Shown: positions 24,725-34,343 of the stretch, piece after piece | Numbering within the stretch: position 1 is the stretch's first letter | Layout of the letters: each line of letters begins with the position of its first letter | NCBI GenBank assembly: GCA_002368575.1 | Contig: DFEA01000018.1 | Span: 26,101 to 90,100 of the forward strand | Direction of reading: 5' to 3' | From: Lachnospiraceae bacterium UBA3814 | GTDB lineage: Bacteria; Bacillota; Clostridia; Lachnospirales; Lachnospiraceae | Length of the DNA stretch: 64,000 bases | Notes under the pieces: model-generated | What the model saw: only the letters and a program-made list of their open reading frames with translations | What the model was told of the DNA's origin: nothing | Databases searched by the model: none | Program-made: the position numbers and the translations under genes

Positions 24725-25990
24725 TTGAATTTTATAAAAACTCCCGTTAAGGGAATGTGCGATATGCTGCCGGAGGATATGAGGCTGAGGCAGCGGATAC
24801 TTTCGATGATACGGGAAAGCTATTCCAGATACGGCTTTATGGAGATAGAAACTCCGGCGATGGAGCACATAGAAAATCTTCTTTCGGATCAGGGAGGAGA
24901 AAACGAGAAGCTTATCTTTAAGGTCATGAAAAGAGGGGCTTCTTTTGCGTCAGCCCTTGAAAAGGAGCAGTATGACGCTCTTGCGGATTCGGGAATGCGC
25001 TATGACCTTACGGTTCCGTTAGCAAGGTATTATGCCGCAAACAGCGAAAGGCTTCCCTCACCCTTCAAGGCTTTGCAGATCGGAAATGTATGGAGGGCCG
25101 ATAATCCGCAAAAGGGACGCTTCAGGCAGTTTACCCAGTGTGACATCGATATCCTGGGGGATGAGAGCAATCTTGCCGAGATAGAGCTTATAGGTGCCAC
25201 CTCTGATATGCTGCTTAAGATATTTCAGGGGACCGAGGTTTCGGGACTTACCGTTCATATAAATGACAGGAGGATACTGCGGGCAGCCTGCCTGCAGGCC
25301 GGCTTTAAGGAGGAGGATATCAAGTCCGTTCTTATCTCTCTTGACAAATATGATAAGATAGGTGCAGAGGGAGTACGAAAGGAGCTTACGGAAAACGGCT
25401 TTTCGGGAGAGTGCGCCGACAGGTATCTTAAGCTCTACGATACGCCGGAAACGGACTGTGAAAGCTTCTGCAGCGGTATAGACAAAGAGTACCTTAAGCC
25501 GGAGGACACGGAAAGCCTTAATACGGTGATAGAGAGCGTTAAAGCCATGGCGGATCAGAGGATGAGCATAGTGTTCGATCCCTCTCTGGTGCGCGGAATG
25601 GGCTATTATACCGGGACTATCTTCGAAATAACCCTGAATGGGTACAATTTCTCCATCGCGGGCGGCGGAAGATATGATGAGATGATCGGAAGGTTTTCGG
25701 GGAACAGGGTATGCGCCTGCGGCTTTTCCATCGGCTTTGAGCGTATCATAACCATACTTAAGGATATGCTGAAGGATTCGGAAAAGCTTCCTGAGGGGAG
25801 CCTTGCTGTCCTGGTGCATAAAAATGTTCCTCAGAAGCAGAAGATACAGGTATTTTCGGAGGCTATGAAATTAAGAAGCGAGGGCAGGACGGTTTCCGTA
25901 CTTCCGATGAAGAAGAACCTGAACGCCCAGTTTAAGCGGCTGGAGGAAGAGGGCTATACCGAATTTAAGAAGGTATATCCGGAGGACTGA
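24725..25990 (+). CDS. hisS: Histidyl-tRNA synthetase
   Basis: Class II enzyme charging tRNA-His. 421 residues. Motif 1 region GFMEIETPAMEHIENLLSDQ, motif 2 FKALQIGNVWRADNPQKGRFRQF, the histidine-specific LVRGMGYYTGTIFEI, and motif 3 GFSIGFERI are all present, so this is HisS and not the regulatory HisZ. The start is TTG 24725 with AAGGAGG 9 bp upstream. The C-terminal anticodon-binding domain is short (about 65 residues after residue 355) and lacks the usual VVLGE and VKDL segments, so it is either a divergent lineage form or slightly truncated. It ends just before a good terminator. Confidence 0.85.
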   Translation: MNFIKTPVKGMCDMLPEDMRLRQRILSMIRESYSRYGFMEIETPAMEHIENLLSDQGGENEKLIFKVMKRGASFASALEKEQYDALADSGMRYDLTVPLARYYAANSERLPSPFKALQIGNVWRADNPQKGRFRQFTQCDIDILGDESNLAEIELIGATSDMLLKIFQGTEVSGLTVHINDRRILRAACLQAGFKEEDIKSVLISLDKYDKIGAEGVRKELTENGFSGECADRYLKLYDTPETDCESFCSGIDKEYLKPEDTESLNTVIESVKAMADQRMSIVFDPSLVRGMGYYTGTIFEITLNGYNFSIAGGGRYDEMIGRFSGNRVCACGFSIGFERIITILKDMLKDSEKLPEGSLAVLVHKNVPQKQKIQVFSEAMKLRSEGRTVSVLPMKKNLNAQFKRLEEEGYTEFKKVYPED

Positions 25991-26000
25991 GCTGTTTCAT

Positions 26001-26036
26001 GTAACTGTTCACCAGGCTGAACAGTTACCGTTTTAT
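26001..26036 (+). terminator. Rho-independent terminator after hisS
   Basis: Perfect 11-bp stem GTAACTGTTCA/TGAACAGTTAC with a 6-base loop CCAGGC, followed by CGTTTTATT. It should close the microcompartment-hisS transcript. Confidence 0.75.
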
Positions 26037-26063
26037 TACATTAAGAACAGGAGATTGCAGTAA

Positions 26064-27785
26064 ATGAAACTTGAAAAGCTGGTTGGGGAGAGGTTTAAGG
26101 AGCGTCCTTCGGAGTGTCAGATCGAAAGCCATGCGATCATGGTAAAGGGCGGGTATATGAAGTATGTGGGAAACGGGATATACTCCTCCCTTATGCCACT
26201 TAAAAGGATCACCAGAAAGATAGAGCAGATCTTAAGAGAGGAAATGGATGCGATAGACGGACAGGAGGTACAGTTCCCCGTATGCATGCCCGCGGCCCTC
26301 TGGGAGGAATCCGGGAGATACGAAAGCATAGGAAGCGAGCTTCTGCGCTTCACCGACCGGACCGGAACGAAGATGGTCCTCGGCATGACGCATGAGGAGG
26401 CCGCCGTACACCTTGTAAGAGAGTACGGGAACACCTACGCAAGGTATCCGTTCATGATATATCAGATACAGACAAAGTTCAGGGATGAAGCCCGTCCCAG
26501 AGCAGGTCTTATCAGGGTAAGAGAGTTTACCATGAAGGATGCCTACTCCTTCCATACAAGTCAGGAGGATCTGGAGCAATATTACGAAAGATGCCATAAG
26601 GCATATGAGAGGGTTTTTGCGCGGGCTGGGATCCCTGAGGTCATATCTGTAAAGTCCGATTCCGGAATGATGGGAGGAAGTGTTTCCCATGAATTTATGC
26701 TCCTTACCCCTGTGGGAGAGGATTCAATAGCTATCTGTAAGGAGTGCGGGTTTTCCGCAAACATGGAGGCTGCCGAATCCATAATTAAAAATGAAGCGGA
26801 CAGCGTTCTTTCTGAGCTTAAGGAAGTATATACACCCGATATACATACGATAGAGGAGGTCTGTGATTTCCTTAAAATGGATGTGAAGAAATCCTGCAAG
26901 GCCGTGGTATATCAGAAAAACAGGGACGATCAGTACGTGATAGTTTTCCTTCGCGGGGATATAGAGGTCAACGAGGCAAAGCTCAGGAATCACCTGGGAG
27001 AGGAGGTTCATCCCGGGGTCATAACAGAGGAATCGGGAATAAATCCGGGCTATATAGGACCGATAGGCCTGCCTGACGGAATAACTGTAGTTATCGATTC
27101 CTCACTCGAGGGTGCGACCAATCTGAGCTGCGGCGCAAATAAAAAGGAGTACCACTTTATCGGTTTCACTCCGGGAAGGGATCTTCCTTCGGACACGGAA
27201 TATGCGGATGTCGGAAAGATCCTTGAAGGCGGGATCTGCCCGGTATGCGGGAAGCCTTCGATCACAATATCCAGAGGTATAGAGGTAGGTAATATCTTCC
27301 AGCTGGGGACCAAGTACACAAAGAGCATGGGGATGACCTATACGGATGCGAACGGAGAGCAGAAGATCCCGATAATGGGCTGCTATGGTATCGGGGTCGG
27401 AAGGCTTGCCGCCTCTGTATGTGAGGCGCACCATGACGACTATGGCCCGATCTGGCCCATGAGTATCGCCCCATGGCAGGTTCACCTCTGCGGTATGAGG
27501 ATAGATAATCCGGAGATCAGGGAGACCTCCGACAGGCTTTACGAAGAGCTTATGGGCCGCGGGCTCGAGGTGATCTATGATGATCGTGACGTAAGCGCCG
27601 GGGTCATGTTCTCGGATGCAGACCTTTTAGGGGTCCCCGTAAGGGTCATCGTAAGTCCCAGGAACCTTAAGGAAAATATTGTGGAGATATCAAAAAGGGA
27701 TAAGAGCTTTTCCGAAAGGGTCCCGGTTACGGAAGCGGCGGAGAGAATAAGTGAGCTCGTTAAAAAGGAGCTTTCCGCTTACTGA
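26064..27785 (+). CDS. proS: Prolyl-tRNA synthetase, bacterial type with editing domain
   Basis: Charges tRNA-Pro. 573 residues, the usual size of the ProS form with an inserted editing domain. Motif 1 region MKYVGNGIYSSLMPLKRI, motif 2 FRDEARPRAGLIRVREFTMKDAYSF, the editing domain from about residue 220 to 400, motif 3 CYGIGVGRLAASVCEAHHDD, and the anticodon-binding domain (VIYDDRDVSAGVMFSDADLLG) occur in order. The start has AGGAG 11 bp upstream. A YbaK deacylase that clears Cys-tRNA-Pro lies in the same window at 55334. Confidence 0.95.
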   Translation: MKLEKLVGERFKERPSECQIESHAIMVKGGYMKYVGNGIYSSLMPLKRITRKIEQILREEMDAIDGQEVQFPVCMPAALWEESGRYESIGSELLRFTDRTGTKMVLGMTHEEAAVHLVREYGNTYARYPFMIYQIQTKFRDEARPRAGLIRVREFTMKDAYSFHTSQEDLEQYYERCHKAYERVFARAGIPEVISVKSDSGMMGGSVSHEFMLLTPVGEDSIAICKECGFSANMEAAESIIKNEADSVLSELKEVYTPDIHTIEEVCDFLKMDVKKSCKAVVYQKNRDDQYVIVFLRGDIEVNEAKLRNHLGEEVHPGVITEESGINPGYIGPIGLPDGITVVIDSSLEGATNLSCGANKKEYHFIGFTPGRDLPSDTEYADVGKILEGGICPVCGKPSITISRGIEVGNIFQLGTKYTKSMGMTYTDANGEQKIPIMGCYGIGVGRLAASVCEAHHDDYGPIWPMSIAPWQVHLCGMRIDNPEIRETSDRLYEELMGRGLEVIYDDRDVSAGVMFSDADLLGVPVRVIVSPRNLKENIVEISKRDKSFSERVPVTEAAERISELVKKELSAY

Positions 27786-27859
27786 TAAGATATGAATCAT
27801 AAATAAAAACGGCAGCTGATTGCGTTCACGAGTATAGAATACGAAAGAAGGACAGTAAA

Positions 27860-29794
27860 TTGAAGAAAAATTTCTACATTACAACACCGATATATTACCC
27901 CTCCGGGAATCCTCATATAGGACACTGCTATACCACGGTCGCCTGTGATTCCATTGCAAGATACAGAAGGAAGCAGGGCTATAATGTAATGTTTCTGACA
28001 GGAACGGACGAGCATGGCCTTAAGATAGAGCAGAAGGCCAGGGCAGAGGGCCTGACGCCCATGGAGTACCTTGACGGGACCGTGGCTAAGTTCAAGGAGC
28101 TGTGGTCTTATATGAACATAAGCTATGACAGGTATATCCGGACCACCGATGATTACCACGTAAAGAGCGTTCAGGCCATATTTAAGAGGCTGTACGATAA
28201 GGGTTATATTTACAAGGGGACCTATGAGGGAAAGTACTGTACCCCCTGTGAAAGCTTCTGGACCCCGTCCCAGCTTGTGAACGGAATGTGCCCGGACTGC
28301 GGAAGGCCGGTGGTGGATGCTAAAGAGGAAGCCTATTTCTTTAAGATGTCAGAATTTTCAGACAGGTTGGAAAAGCTTCTTCTGGAAACCGATTATCTGC
28401 AGCCGAAGACCAGGGCAGTGGAGCTTGTGAACAATTTTATAAAGCCGGGGCTTGAGGATCTGTGTGTTTCAAGGACCAGCTTTAAATGGGGTATCCCTGT
28501 GACCTTCGATCCAAAGCACGTTGTATATGTGTGGATAGATGCCCTCAGCAACTATATCACCGCTCTTGGTTATGAAAATGATGCCTATAACGATTACGAG
28601 ACCTTCTGGCCGGCAGACATACATATGGTGGCAAAGGACATAATGAGGTTTCATGCGCTCATCTGGCCCGCAATGCTTATGGCGCTTGAGGAGCCGCTGC
28701 CGAAGCATCTTGCCGTACACGGCTGGATAACCTTTAACGGGCAGAAGATGAGCAAATCCATGGGAAATGTCGTGGATCCCTTTGTTCTCGGAGAACGCTA
28801 CGGGACCGATACGGTCCGTTATCACATTTTAAGAGAGATGGCCCTGGGAGCGGATTCCAGCTTTTCCAACGAGGTGATGATAAACCGGATCAACTCCGAC
28901 CTTGCAAACGGTCTTGGCAACCTTGTTTCAAGGACCGTTGCCATGGCGGATAAGTATTTCGGGGGTACTCTGCCTAAGGACAGAGAGGAAGCGCCTGTAG
29001 ATAAGGAGCTTATAGAGCTTGCGACCTCCATAAGGGACGAGGTTGACAAATACATGGATAATACCCAGCTGAACCTTGCTCTCGCGGAGATATTCAGGCT
29101 TGTGGACCGCTCGAACAAATATATCGATGAGACAGAGCCCTGGATACTCGGAAAGGATGAGAGCAAAAGGGCAAGGCTTGCCGCAGTCCTCTATAATCTG
29201 CTTGAGTCCGTAAGGATAGCCTCATCCCTTCTTTCCTCCTTCATGCCCTCAACGATGCCAAAGGTGTGGGAGCAGATCGGAGCCTCTGAGGAGGACGTGT
29301 CCTATGAGAACGCGAACCGCTTTGGAGTACTGCCTCCCGACGTTACGGTAAAAAGAGGGGAGATCATCTTCCCGAGGATCGATATCGAAAAGGAGATAGA
29401 GGAGCTGAATGAGATCATAAGGAATAACGAACCGCAGGAGAAGAAGCCCGAGATCGAGCCCTTCGGAGCCGCTATAAAATATGAAGATTTTGAAAGGGTG
29501 GATCTGAGGGTAGGAAAGGTCATTTCCTGTGAAAAGGTCAGGAAATCAGATAAGCTGCTGGTCCTTAAGATCGACGACGGCGTATCGGAAAGGCAGATAG
29601 TATCGGGTATTGCAAAGAGCTACGAGCCGGAGGAGCTTATCGGGAGAAAGCTGTCCTTTGTCGCGAATCTTGAGCCAAGGAAGCTTATGGGACTTGAAAG
29701 CTGCGGGATGCTCTTGTCCGCCGAGGCTTCAGATGGGAAGTATAAGCTGGCGTTTGCGGACGATAAGGTAATAAACGGGGCAAAGCTTTGCTGA
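27860..29794 (+). CDS. metG: Methionyl-tRNA synthetase
   Basis: Charges tRNA-Met. 644 residues. The HIGH motif appears as GNPHIGHCYTT near residue 20 and the KMSKS motif as GQKMSKSMGNVVD near 300. A zinc knuckle lies around residues 127-146 (CTPCESFWTP, CPDCGR). The C-terminal 110 residues are a Trbp111-like OB-fold tRNA-binding domain (YEDFERVDLRVGKVI). TTG 27860 is the start, with AAGGA upstream. The gene is followed by two palindromes and a convergent ABC exporter. Confidence 0.95.
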   Translation: MKKNFYITTPIYYPSGNPHIGHCYTTVACDSIARYRRKQGYNVMFLTGTDEHGLKIEQKARAEGLTPMEYLDGTVAKFKELWSYMNISYDRYIRTTDDYHVKSVQAIFKRLYDKGYIYKGTYEGKYCTPCESFWTPSQLVNGMCPDCGRPVVDAKEEAYFFKMSEFSDRLEKLLLETDYLQPKTRAVELVNNFIKPGLEDLCVSRTSFKWGIPVTFDPKHVVYVWIDALSNYITALGYENDAYNDYETFWPADIHMVAKDIMRFHALIWPAMLMALEEPLPKHLAVHGWITFNGQKMSKSMGNVVDPFVLGERYGTDTVRYHILREMALGADSSFSNEVMINRINSDLANGLGNLVSRTVAMADKYFGGTLPKDREEAPVDKELIELATSIRDEVDKYMDNTQLNLALAEIFRLVDRSNKYIDETEPWILGKDESKRARLAAVLYNLLESVRIASSLLSSFMPSTMPKVWEQIGASEEDVSYENANRFGVLPPDVTVKRGEIIFPRIDIEKEIEELNEIIRNNEPQEKKPEIEPFGAAIKYEDFERVDLRVGKVISCEKVRKSDKLLVLKIDDGVSERQIVSGIAKSYEPEELIGRKLSFVANLEPRKLMGLESCGMLLSAEASDGKYKLAFADDKVINGAKLC

Positions 29795-29807
29795 GGTTCG
29801 TTTGAGG

Positions 29808-29835
29808 TAACAGTTCGCCTTTCGATGAACTGTTA
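29808..29835. other. Inverted repeat after metG
   Basis: TAACAGTTC and GAACTGTTA pair around a 10-base loop. The arms are the same sequence as in the terminator after hisS, but there is no T-run here. Confidence 0.55.
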
Positions 29836-29840
29836 ATAAG

Positions 29841-29988
29841 CGCCGGGGTTGTGTGGGATATGCAGATCATAAGAAAGTCCGTCTCTTTGCGGCTACAACT
29901 CACTAGACTTAAAAATTGCTTTTCATCAAGTGAGTTGTGCAAAAGCTCAGATACGGACTTTTTATGATCTGCATATCCCGCCGGGGTT
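29841..29988. repeat. 125-bp palindrome flanked by 10-bp direct repeats (MITE-like)
   Basis: Arms at 29855-29882 and 29953-29979 match over 27 bp with one bulge (left arm begins GGGATATGCAGATCATAA; right arm ends with its complement). Inside, ACAACTCACT and AGTGAGTTGT form a second stem. CGCCGGGGTT occurs directly before (29841-29850) and after (29979-29988). The layout resembles a miniature inverted-repeat element with a target duplication, though four extra bases (GTGT) separate the left copy from the arm. It also sits where a bidirectional terminator for metG and the convergent exporter would be expected. Confidence 0.75.
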
Positions 29989-30022
29989 ATAAGGTATTAA
30001 GTCCGGCTCAGAAGCGCAGAGA

Positions 30023-31723
30023 TCAGGAGGTCTGCAGCTCATATATTACCCTGTATATACCGTCTTTCTCAATCAGCTCCTCGTGAGTCCCCTCCTCCAG
30101 TATCCTTCCCTTATCCATCACATAGATCCTGTCGGCGTTCATGAGCGTCATTACTCTGTGAGATATCAGTATGACGGTCGAGCCTTTTGTACGTTTTGTG
30201 ACAGAGCGCCTGATCTTAAGGTCAGTCTGCGCATCCACTGCCGACAGGGAATCGTCAAAAATGCAGATCTGAGGCCTTTTTATAAGCATCCTTGCGATCG
30301 CCGCACGCTGCTTCTGTCCGCCCGAAAGGGTCACTCCTCTTTCCCCCACAAAGGTATCATAGCCATGATCCAGTCTTTCCGCGGCCTCTGAGAGCATGGA
30401 GGTCTCCGCGGCCTCAGCGATCAGTTCTTTGTCCGCCTCATCCACGGAAACGGCTATATTTTCAGCAAGCGTACCCGAAAAAAGATACGGCTCCTGCAGG
30501 ACAAAGCCGGTATTGTTCCTGAGATAGGCTGTATCTATATCCCTGATATCCACTCCTCCTATGGATATCTCTCCCTGACCCTCAGGCAGCGGATAGAGCT
30601 TGTCCAGAAGGTACATAAGTGTGGATTTCCCTGATCCTGTGGCCCCTAATATGCCCGTGGTGCCTCCGGCTTTGAGCTTCATATTAAGGCCGTTCAATAC
30701 CTCCTTTGTATCCCCGGCATAGGAAAAGTGTATATCCTTAAGAAGGATATCTCCGTTAAGGGAGGGTCTGAGGGCTCCCCCGTCCTCCTCTACGGTGCTG
30801 TCAAGTATGAAGCGTATACGGTCAAGCGATACATCTGCCTTACTCTTTTCGGAGATCACACGGCCAAGGTTTCTGACCGGCCTTGAGAGCATGATATTGT
30901 AGGATATAAAAGCAAGATAGTCGCCCGCCGAAAGCTCCCCGCCCACACAGAAATAAGCTCCCAGCGCAACGATAATGAGGATCTGCAGCCATCCTATGAG
31001 ATCATTTGCCGCCCAGAACACAGCTCCGAGTCTCATGAGCTCCACCCACATTTCGGTATAAGAGTTATTTTTCTTCTCAAAACGCTTCCGTTCGTAATTC
31101 TCTCTGCCGAAGGCCCTGACTACGCGGATACCGGTGAGGTTCTCCTGTGCAATGGCGGAGAGCTTCCCCTCCTCCACATCAGCCTTTAAAAAGGCGCTTC
31201 TCATCCTGCCATGGAAATACATGGAGTAAAGCACCACGACAGGTATCATCAAAGCGGCACAGAGAGTAAGCCGTGTATGTATACCGGCCATAAAGACCAG
31301 TGAGAGAACTATAAGCATTATTATCCTTAAAAGCTCTGACAGCTGCTCCGAGATAAAGTTTTTGATGGTCTCAACATCGGAGGTGCACCGTTGTATGATA
31401 TCTCCCGTGTGTACCTCCTGATACCAGGAAAAGGGGAGGCGTACTATGTGAGAGTAGAGAAGGTCTCTGGTCCGCTTCACCAACCCCTCGGTGCCGCGTG
31501 CATTGCAGATCTGGGCTAAATACCTGAAGGCGGCTGCGGCAATGGCAATAAGAAGAACCGCCGCGGCGGTCAGAGGAAGGAGCTCCGGCTTACCGCTCAA
31601 AAGCGAATCGACCGAGTACCCCACTATCCGCGGACCCGCAAGATCTAAGAGAGTAACTGCCGCGGTAAATATTACGGTAAGCGCAAAATATACTCCGCTC
31701 CCTTTAAGTAATCTGATGATCAT
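30023..31723 (-). CDS. ABC exporter half-transporter, subunit with degenerate catalytic site
   Basis: 566 residues: a six-helix transmembrane domain (about 1-300) and an ATPase domain. Walker A is GILGATGSGKST, the signature LSGGQKQR is intact, but Walker B reads ICIFDDSLSAVD, with Asp where the catalytic Glu should be. This is the degenerate-site pattern of heterodimeric exporters such as BmrCD, LmrCD and TM287/288. Its partner is encoded 20 bp upstream on the same strand. The pair would export drugs, peptides or lipids; the substrate is not readable. Confidence 0.88.
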   Translation of the reverse strand: MIIRLLKGSGVYFALTVIFTAAVTLLDLAGPRIVGYSVDSLLSGKPELLPLTAAAVLLIAIAAAAFRYLAQICNARGTEGLVKRTRDLLYSHIVRLPFSWYQEVHTGDIIQRCTSDVETIKNFISEQLSELLRIIMLIVLSLVFMAGIHTRLTLCAALMIPVVVLYSMYFHGRMRSAFLKADVEEGKLSAIAQENLTGIRVVRAFGRENYERKRFEKKNNSYTEMWVELMRLGAVFWAANDLIGWLQILIIVALGAYFCVGGELSAGDYLAFISYNIMLSRPVRNLGRVISEKSKADVSLDRIRFILDSTVEEDGGALRPSLNGDILLKDIHFSYAGDTKEVLNGLNMKLKAGGTTGILGATGSGKSTLMYLLDKLYPLPEGQGEISIGGVDIRDIDTAYLRNNTGFVLQEPYLFSGTLAENIAVSVDEADKELIAEAAETSMLSEAAERLDHGYDTFVGERGVTLSGGQKQRAAIARMLIKRPQICIFDDSLSAVDAQTDLKIRRSVTKRTKGSTVILISHRVMTLMNADRIYVMDKGRILEEGTHEELIEKDGIYRVIYELQTS

Positions 31724-31743
31724 TCATGCCTCCGTAAGACGGT

Positions 31744-33537
31744 TTAAAACTGTGAGTTAAAGGACTGTGCCGTATACAGGTCGTGATAATAGCCGTTTTT
31801 CTTAAGAAGCTCCTCATGTGTTCCCTGCTCCACGATCTTTCCATCCTTCACCGCCAGGATCGTGTCCGCCTGGACAATTGTGGAAAGCCTGTGGGCGATG
31901 ACAAACGAGGTCCTGCCCTTTATAACGGTACGGATGGCCTTTTGTATTTTCTGCTCCGTTATAGTATCTATTGAGGAGGTCGCTTCATCAAGAATGAGGA
32001 TGGCGGGATCTGAAAGAATGGCTCTCGCAAAGGACAGAAGCTGTCTTTCGCCCATGGAAAGCGAGCCGCCGCCTTCACCTATCTCACCGTCAAGCCCTCC
32101 CTCTATCCTGTCAAGGATATATTCCGCCTCCGCAAGGCGAAGTGCTTCAAGTATCTCCCGGTCGGAGGCATCAGGCCTTCCGTATCTCAGATTGTCCCTG
32201 ACAGTCCCGGAAAAAAGATGGGGAGACTGCAGTACATATCCGATATGACTGTGAAGCCAGAGCTGTGACCGCTCCTTTACGTCCTTTCCGTCTATCAGGA
32301 TCTGTCCGGAGGTCGGTTCAAAAAAACGGCATACCAGGTTCACAAGCGTGGTCTTTCCTGCACCCGTTTCCCCGACTATGGCTACGTTTGAAGCCTTTGG
32401 AACCTTAAGATTGAAATTGAGGAGTACATATTCCTCTCCATCCGGATAACGGAAGGAAACATCCCTGAATTCGATGTCGCCTTCAATTCCTTCCCAGTTT
32501 TCCTTTTTGGGATGAAAGCTGTCCCCGTATTTTTCGATGATCTCAGGTGGATCAGAAACCTCGGATTCCGTCTCAAGGAGCTCTATAAGCCTTTCGGCGT
32601 TTGCCCTTACCTCGATAACTGCTGAGATGGTCCTTATCAGGTTCCTTATGGGCTCCAGCATTCCAAGAGCGTATGACATAAAAACGGTCATGGTCCCGAT
32701 CATTACGATCCTCTCCTGTGTGAGCCTTCCGCCCTGGAGTAGCATAAGGGACAGGGCCGCGGATGAAGCAAGCGTCACGGACGAGGAGAAAAGAGCGGAA
32801 AAATGAGAGGCTCTTACTGCATGCCGGCGATACTCCTCACTCTGCTCACTAAAGCGATGCCCCATTTTATCCTCGATGACGAGGGCCTTTATGGTCCTTG
32901 CACCCGTGATCCCTTCATTAAAGCTTCCTACTATCCTCGCATTGCTTTCCCTGACCCTCCGGTTTACGGCGATCAGCCTTCTCTGGAAATAGAAGCTTAT
33001 GGCAAGCGCTGCGGGGACAAGAAGGAGATTTAAGAGAGCAAGCCTTACATTAACGAAAAACATCACTATGAGGATGAGGATAAGATATGAGCCGTCCCAT
33101 ACGATATCCATGAGCCTCCAGGAGGCAAGCATCCCGAGCTTTCCGGTATCGCCCATCACCCTTGAATGTATATAGCCTACGCTGTTCTGATTAAAATATG
33201 AAAAGGAGAGAGTCTGCAGATGGCTGAAGGCCGCGTTTCTGAGATCCCTGTCTACAGACATCTCCACCCTTCCGGAAAGGCACATGCAGATATAGTTTCC
33301 TGTGGTCTGTATCAACAGTACAAGGATCCAGGCAATGGAGAAGGGCAGCAGTGTATCAAGGGTTTTGCGCCCCGCGAAATGCTCTATGGCATATCTGTTA
33401 AAAAGTGGAAATACAGAATCTGCTATTCCGCTCAGGATACCTAACAGGATCATGACAAAGATTGTCCTGCGGTAAGGACGGACTATGGGAAAAAGTTTTT
33501 TTATCCAGTTTGAGTCGGCTTCATTTCTTTTCTTCAA
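31744..33537 (-). CDS. ABC exporter half-transporter, catalytically intact subunit
   Basis: 597 residues with a transmembrane domain (about 20-330) and an ATPase domain. Walker A is IVGETGAGKTT and Walker B ILILDEATSSID has the catalytic Glu, while the signature is altered to LSMGERQ. Together with the downstream subunit this gives one good ATP site (this Walker B with the partner's LSGGQ) and one degenerate site. It is transcribed first of the two and is divergent from the flavin reductase gene, with which it shares a short upstream region. Confidence 0.88.
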   Translation of the reverse strand: MKKRNEADSNWIKKLFPIVRPYRRTIFVMILLGILSGIADSVFPLFNRYAIEHFAGRKTLDTLLPFSIAWILVLLIQTTGNYICMCLSGRVEMSVDRDLRNAAFSHLQTLSFSYFNQNSVGYIHSRVMGDTGKLGMLASWRLMDIVWDGSYLILILIVMFFVNVRLALLNLLLVPAALAISFYFQRRLIAVNRRVRESNARIVGSFNEGITGARTIKALVIEDKMGHRFSEQSEEYRRHAVRASHFSALFSSSVTLASSAALSLMLLQGGRLTQERIVMIGTMTVFMSYALGMLEPIRNLIRTISAVIEVRANAERLIELLETESEVSDPPEIIEKYGDSFHPKKENWEGIEGDIEFRDVSFRYPDGEEYVLLNFNLKVPKASNVAIVGETGAGKTTLVNLVCRFFEPTSGQILIDGKDVKERSQLWLHSHIGYVLQSPHLFSGTVRDNLRYGRPDASDREILEALRLAEAEYILDRIEGGLDGEIGEGGGSLSMGERQLLSFARAILSDPAILILDEATSSIDTITEQKIQKAIRTVIKGRTSFVIAHRLSTIVQADTILAVKDGKIVEQGTHEELLKKNGYYHDLYTAQSFNSQF

Positions 33538-33666
33538 CTCAGCTGCCCCGCTATCGGTAGTGTGTCAGGCTCAGAGATGGCGTGAGGCCATTGCCTTACA
33601 GTTGCGTATCAGTTATTATAGACGATGATAAAACGTTATTCAAGTGCGCGGAATTACTCAGGAGAC

Positions 33667-34305
33667 ATGGAAAATAATAATATGAAAAGAGAAGAAAAAC
33701 ATACGCGGTGTCCCGAAAAGAAATGCTTTAATCCCGGTAATCTTCTGTATCCTCTTCCGGCGGTCATGGTTACCTGCGGGGATATGGAGAGATCAAACAT
33801 CATAACGGTTGCCTGGGCGGGAACCGTATGCTCGGATCCCGCAATGGTCTCGATATCGATAAGGCCGGAAAGATACTCCCATGGGATCATAAGCTCCACC
33901 GGTGAATTTGCGGTAAATCTTGTTACACGAAAGCTTATAAGGGCCACCGACCTTTGCGGGGTCATATCCGGAAGGAATACGGATAAATTCAGGGAGACCG
34001 GGCTTACAAAGGCGCAGGCCTTCAAGGTGAGCTGTCCTGTCATTGCCGAAAGCCCGGTGAGCATCGAATGCAGGGTTCAGAAGATCGTAAAGCTTGGGAC
34101 CCATGACATGTTTCTGGCACGGGTCCTGTGTCTGGATGTTTCGGAAGCCGTTATCGACAGGACCGGGAAATTCCTGCTCAACAGTTCAGGGCTTGCCGTA
34201 TACTCCCATGGAGAATATTTCTCGCTGGGGGAGAAGCTTGGAAGCTTCGGATATTCAATAAGGAAAAAACCGAAGAAGAAAACAGATAAAAAGCGGCGAG
34301 GCTAG
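33667..34305 (+). CDS. Flavin reductase-like FMN-binding protein
   Basis: About 212 residues with a split-barrel flavin-binding domain: YPLPAVMVTCGDMERSNIITVAWAGTV and VSISIRPERYSHGIISSTGEFAVNL are hallmarks of the flavin reductase / flavoredoxin family. Members reduce FMN with NAD(P)H or act as electron carriers in anaerobes. The C-terminus is highly basic (RKKPKKKTDKKRRG). The start is uncertain; ATG 33667 and 33682 both lie behind AGGAG at 33659. It is divergent from the ABC exporter. Confidence 0.8.
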   Translation: MENNNMKREEKHTRCPEKKCFNPGNLLYPLPAVMVTCGDMERSNIITVAWAGTVCSDPAMVSISIRPERYSHGIISSTGEFAVNLVTRKLIRATDLCGVISGRNTDKFRETGLTKAQAFKVSCPVIAESPVSIECRVQKIVKLGTHDMFLARVLCLDVSEAVIDRTGKFLLNSSGLAVYSHGEYFSLGEKLGSFGYSIRKKPKKKTDKKRRG

Positions 34306-34321
34306 CTCATTGTTATGAGCT
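34304..34321. terminator. Short palindrome between convergent genes
   Basis: Perfect 7-bp stem AGCTCAT/ATGAGCT with loop TGTT between the flavin reductase and aminotransferase stops. No T-run on either strand, so termination is only possible, not shown. Confidence 0.35.
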
Positions 34322-34343
34322 GCCCGATAAAAGCCCTTCATTA

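Noticed and set aside
24725..25990. HisZ (ATP phosphoribosyltransferase regulatory subunit)
   Set aside because: The His-specific motif LVRGMGYYTG and motif 2/3 are intact, as in true HisS; no his biosynthesis genes nearby.
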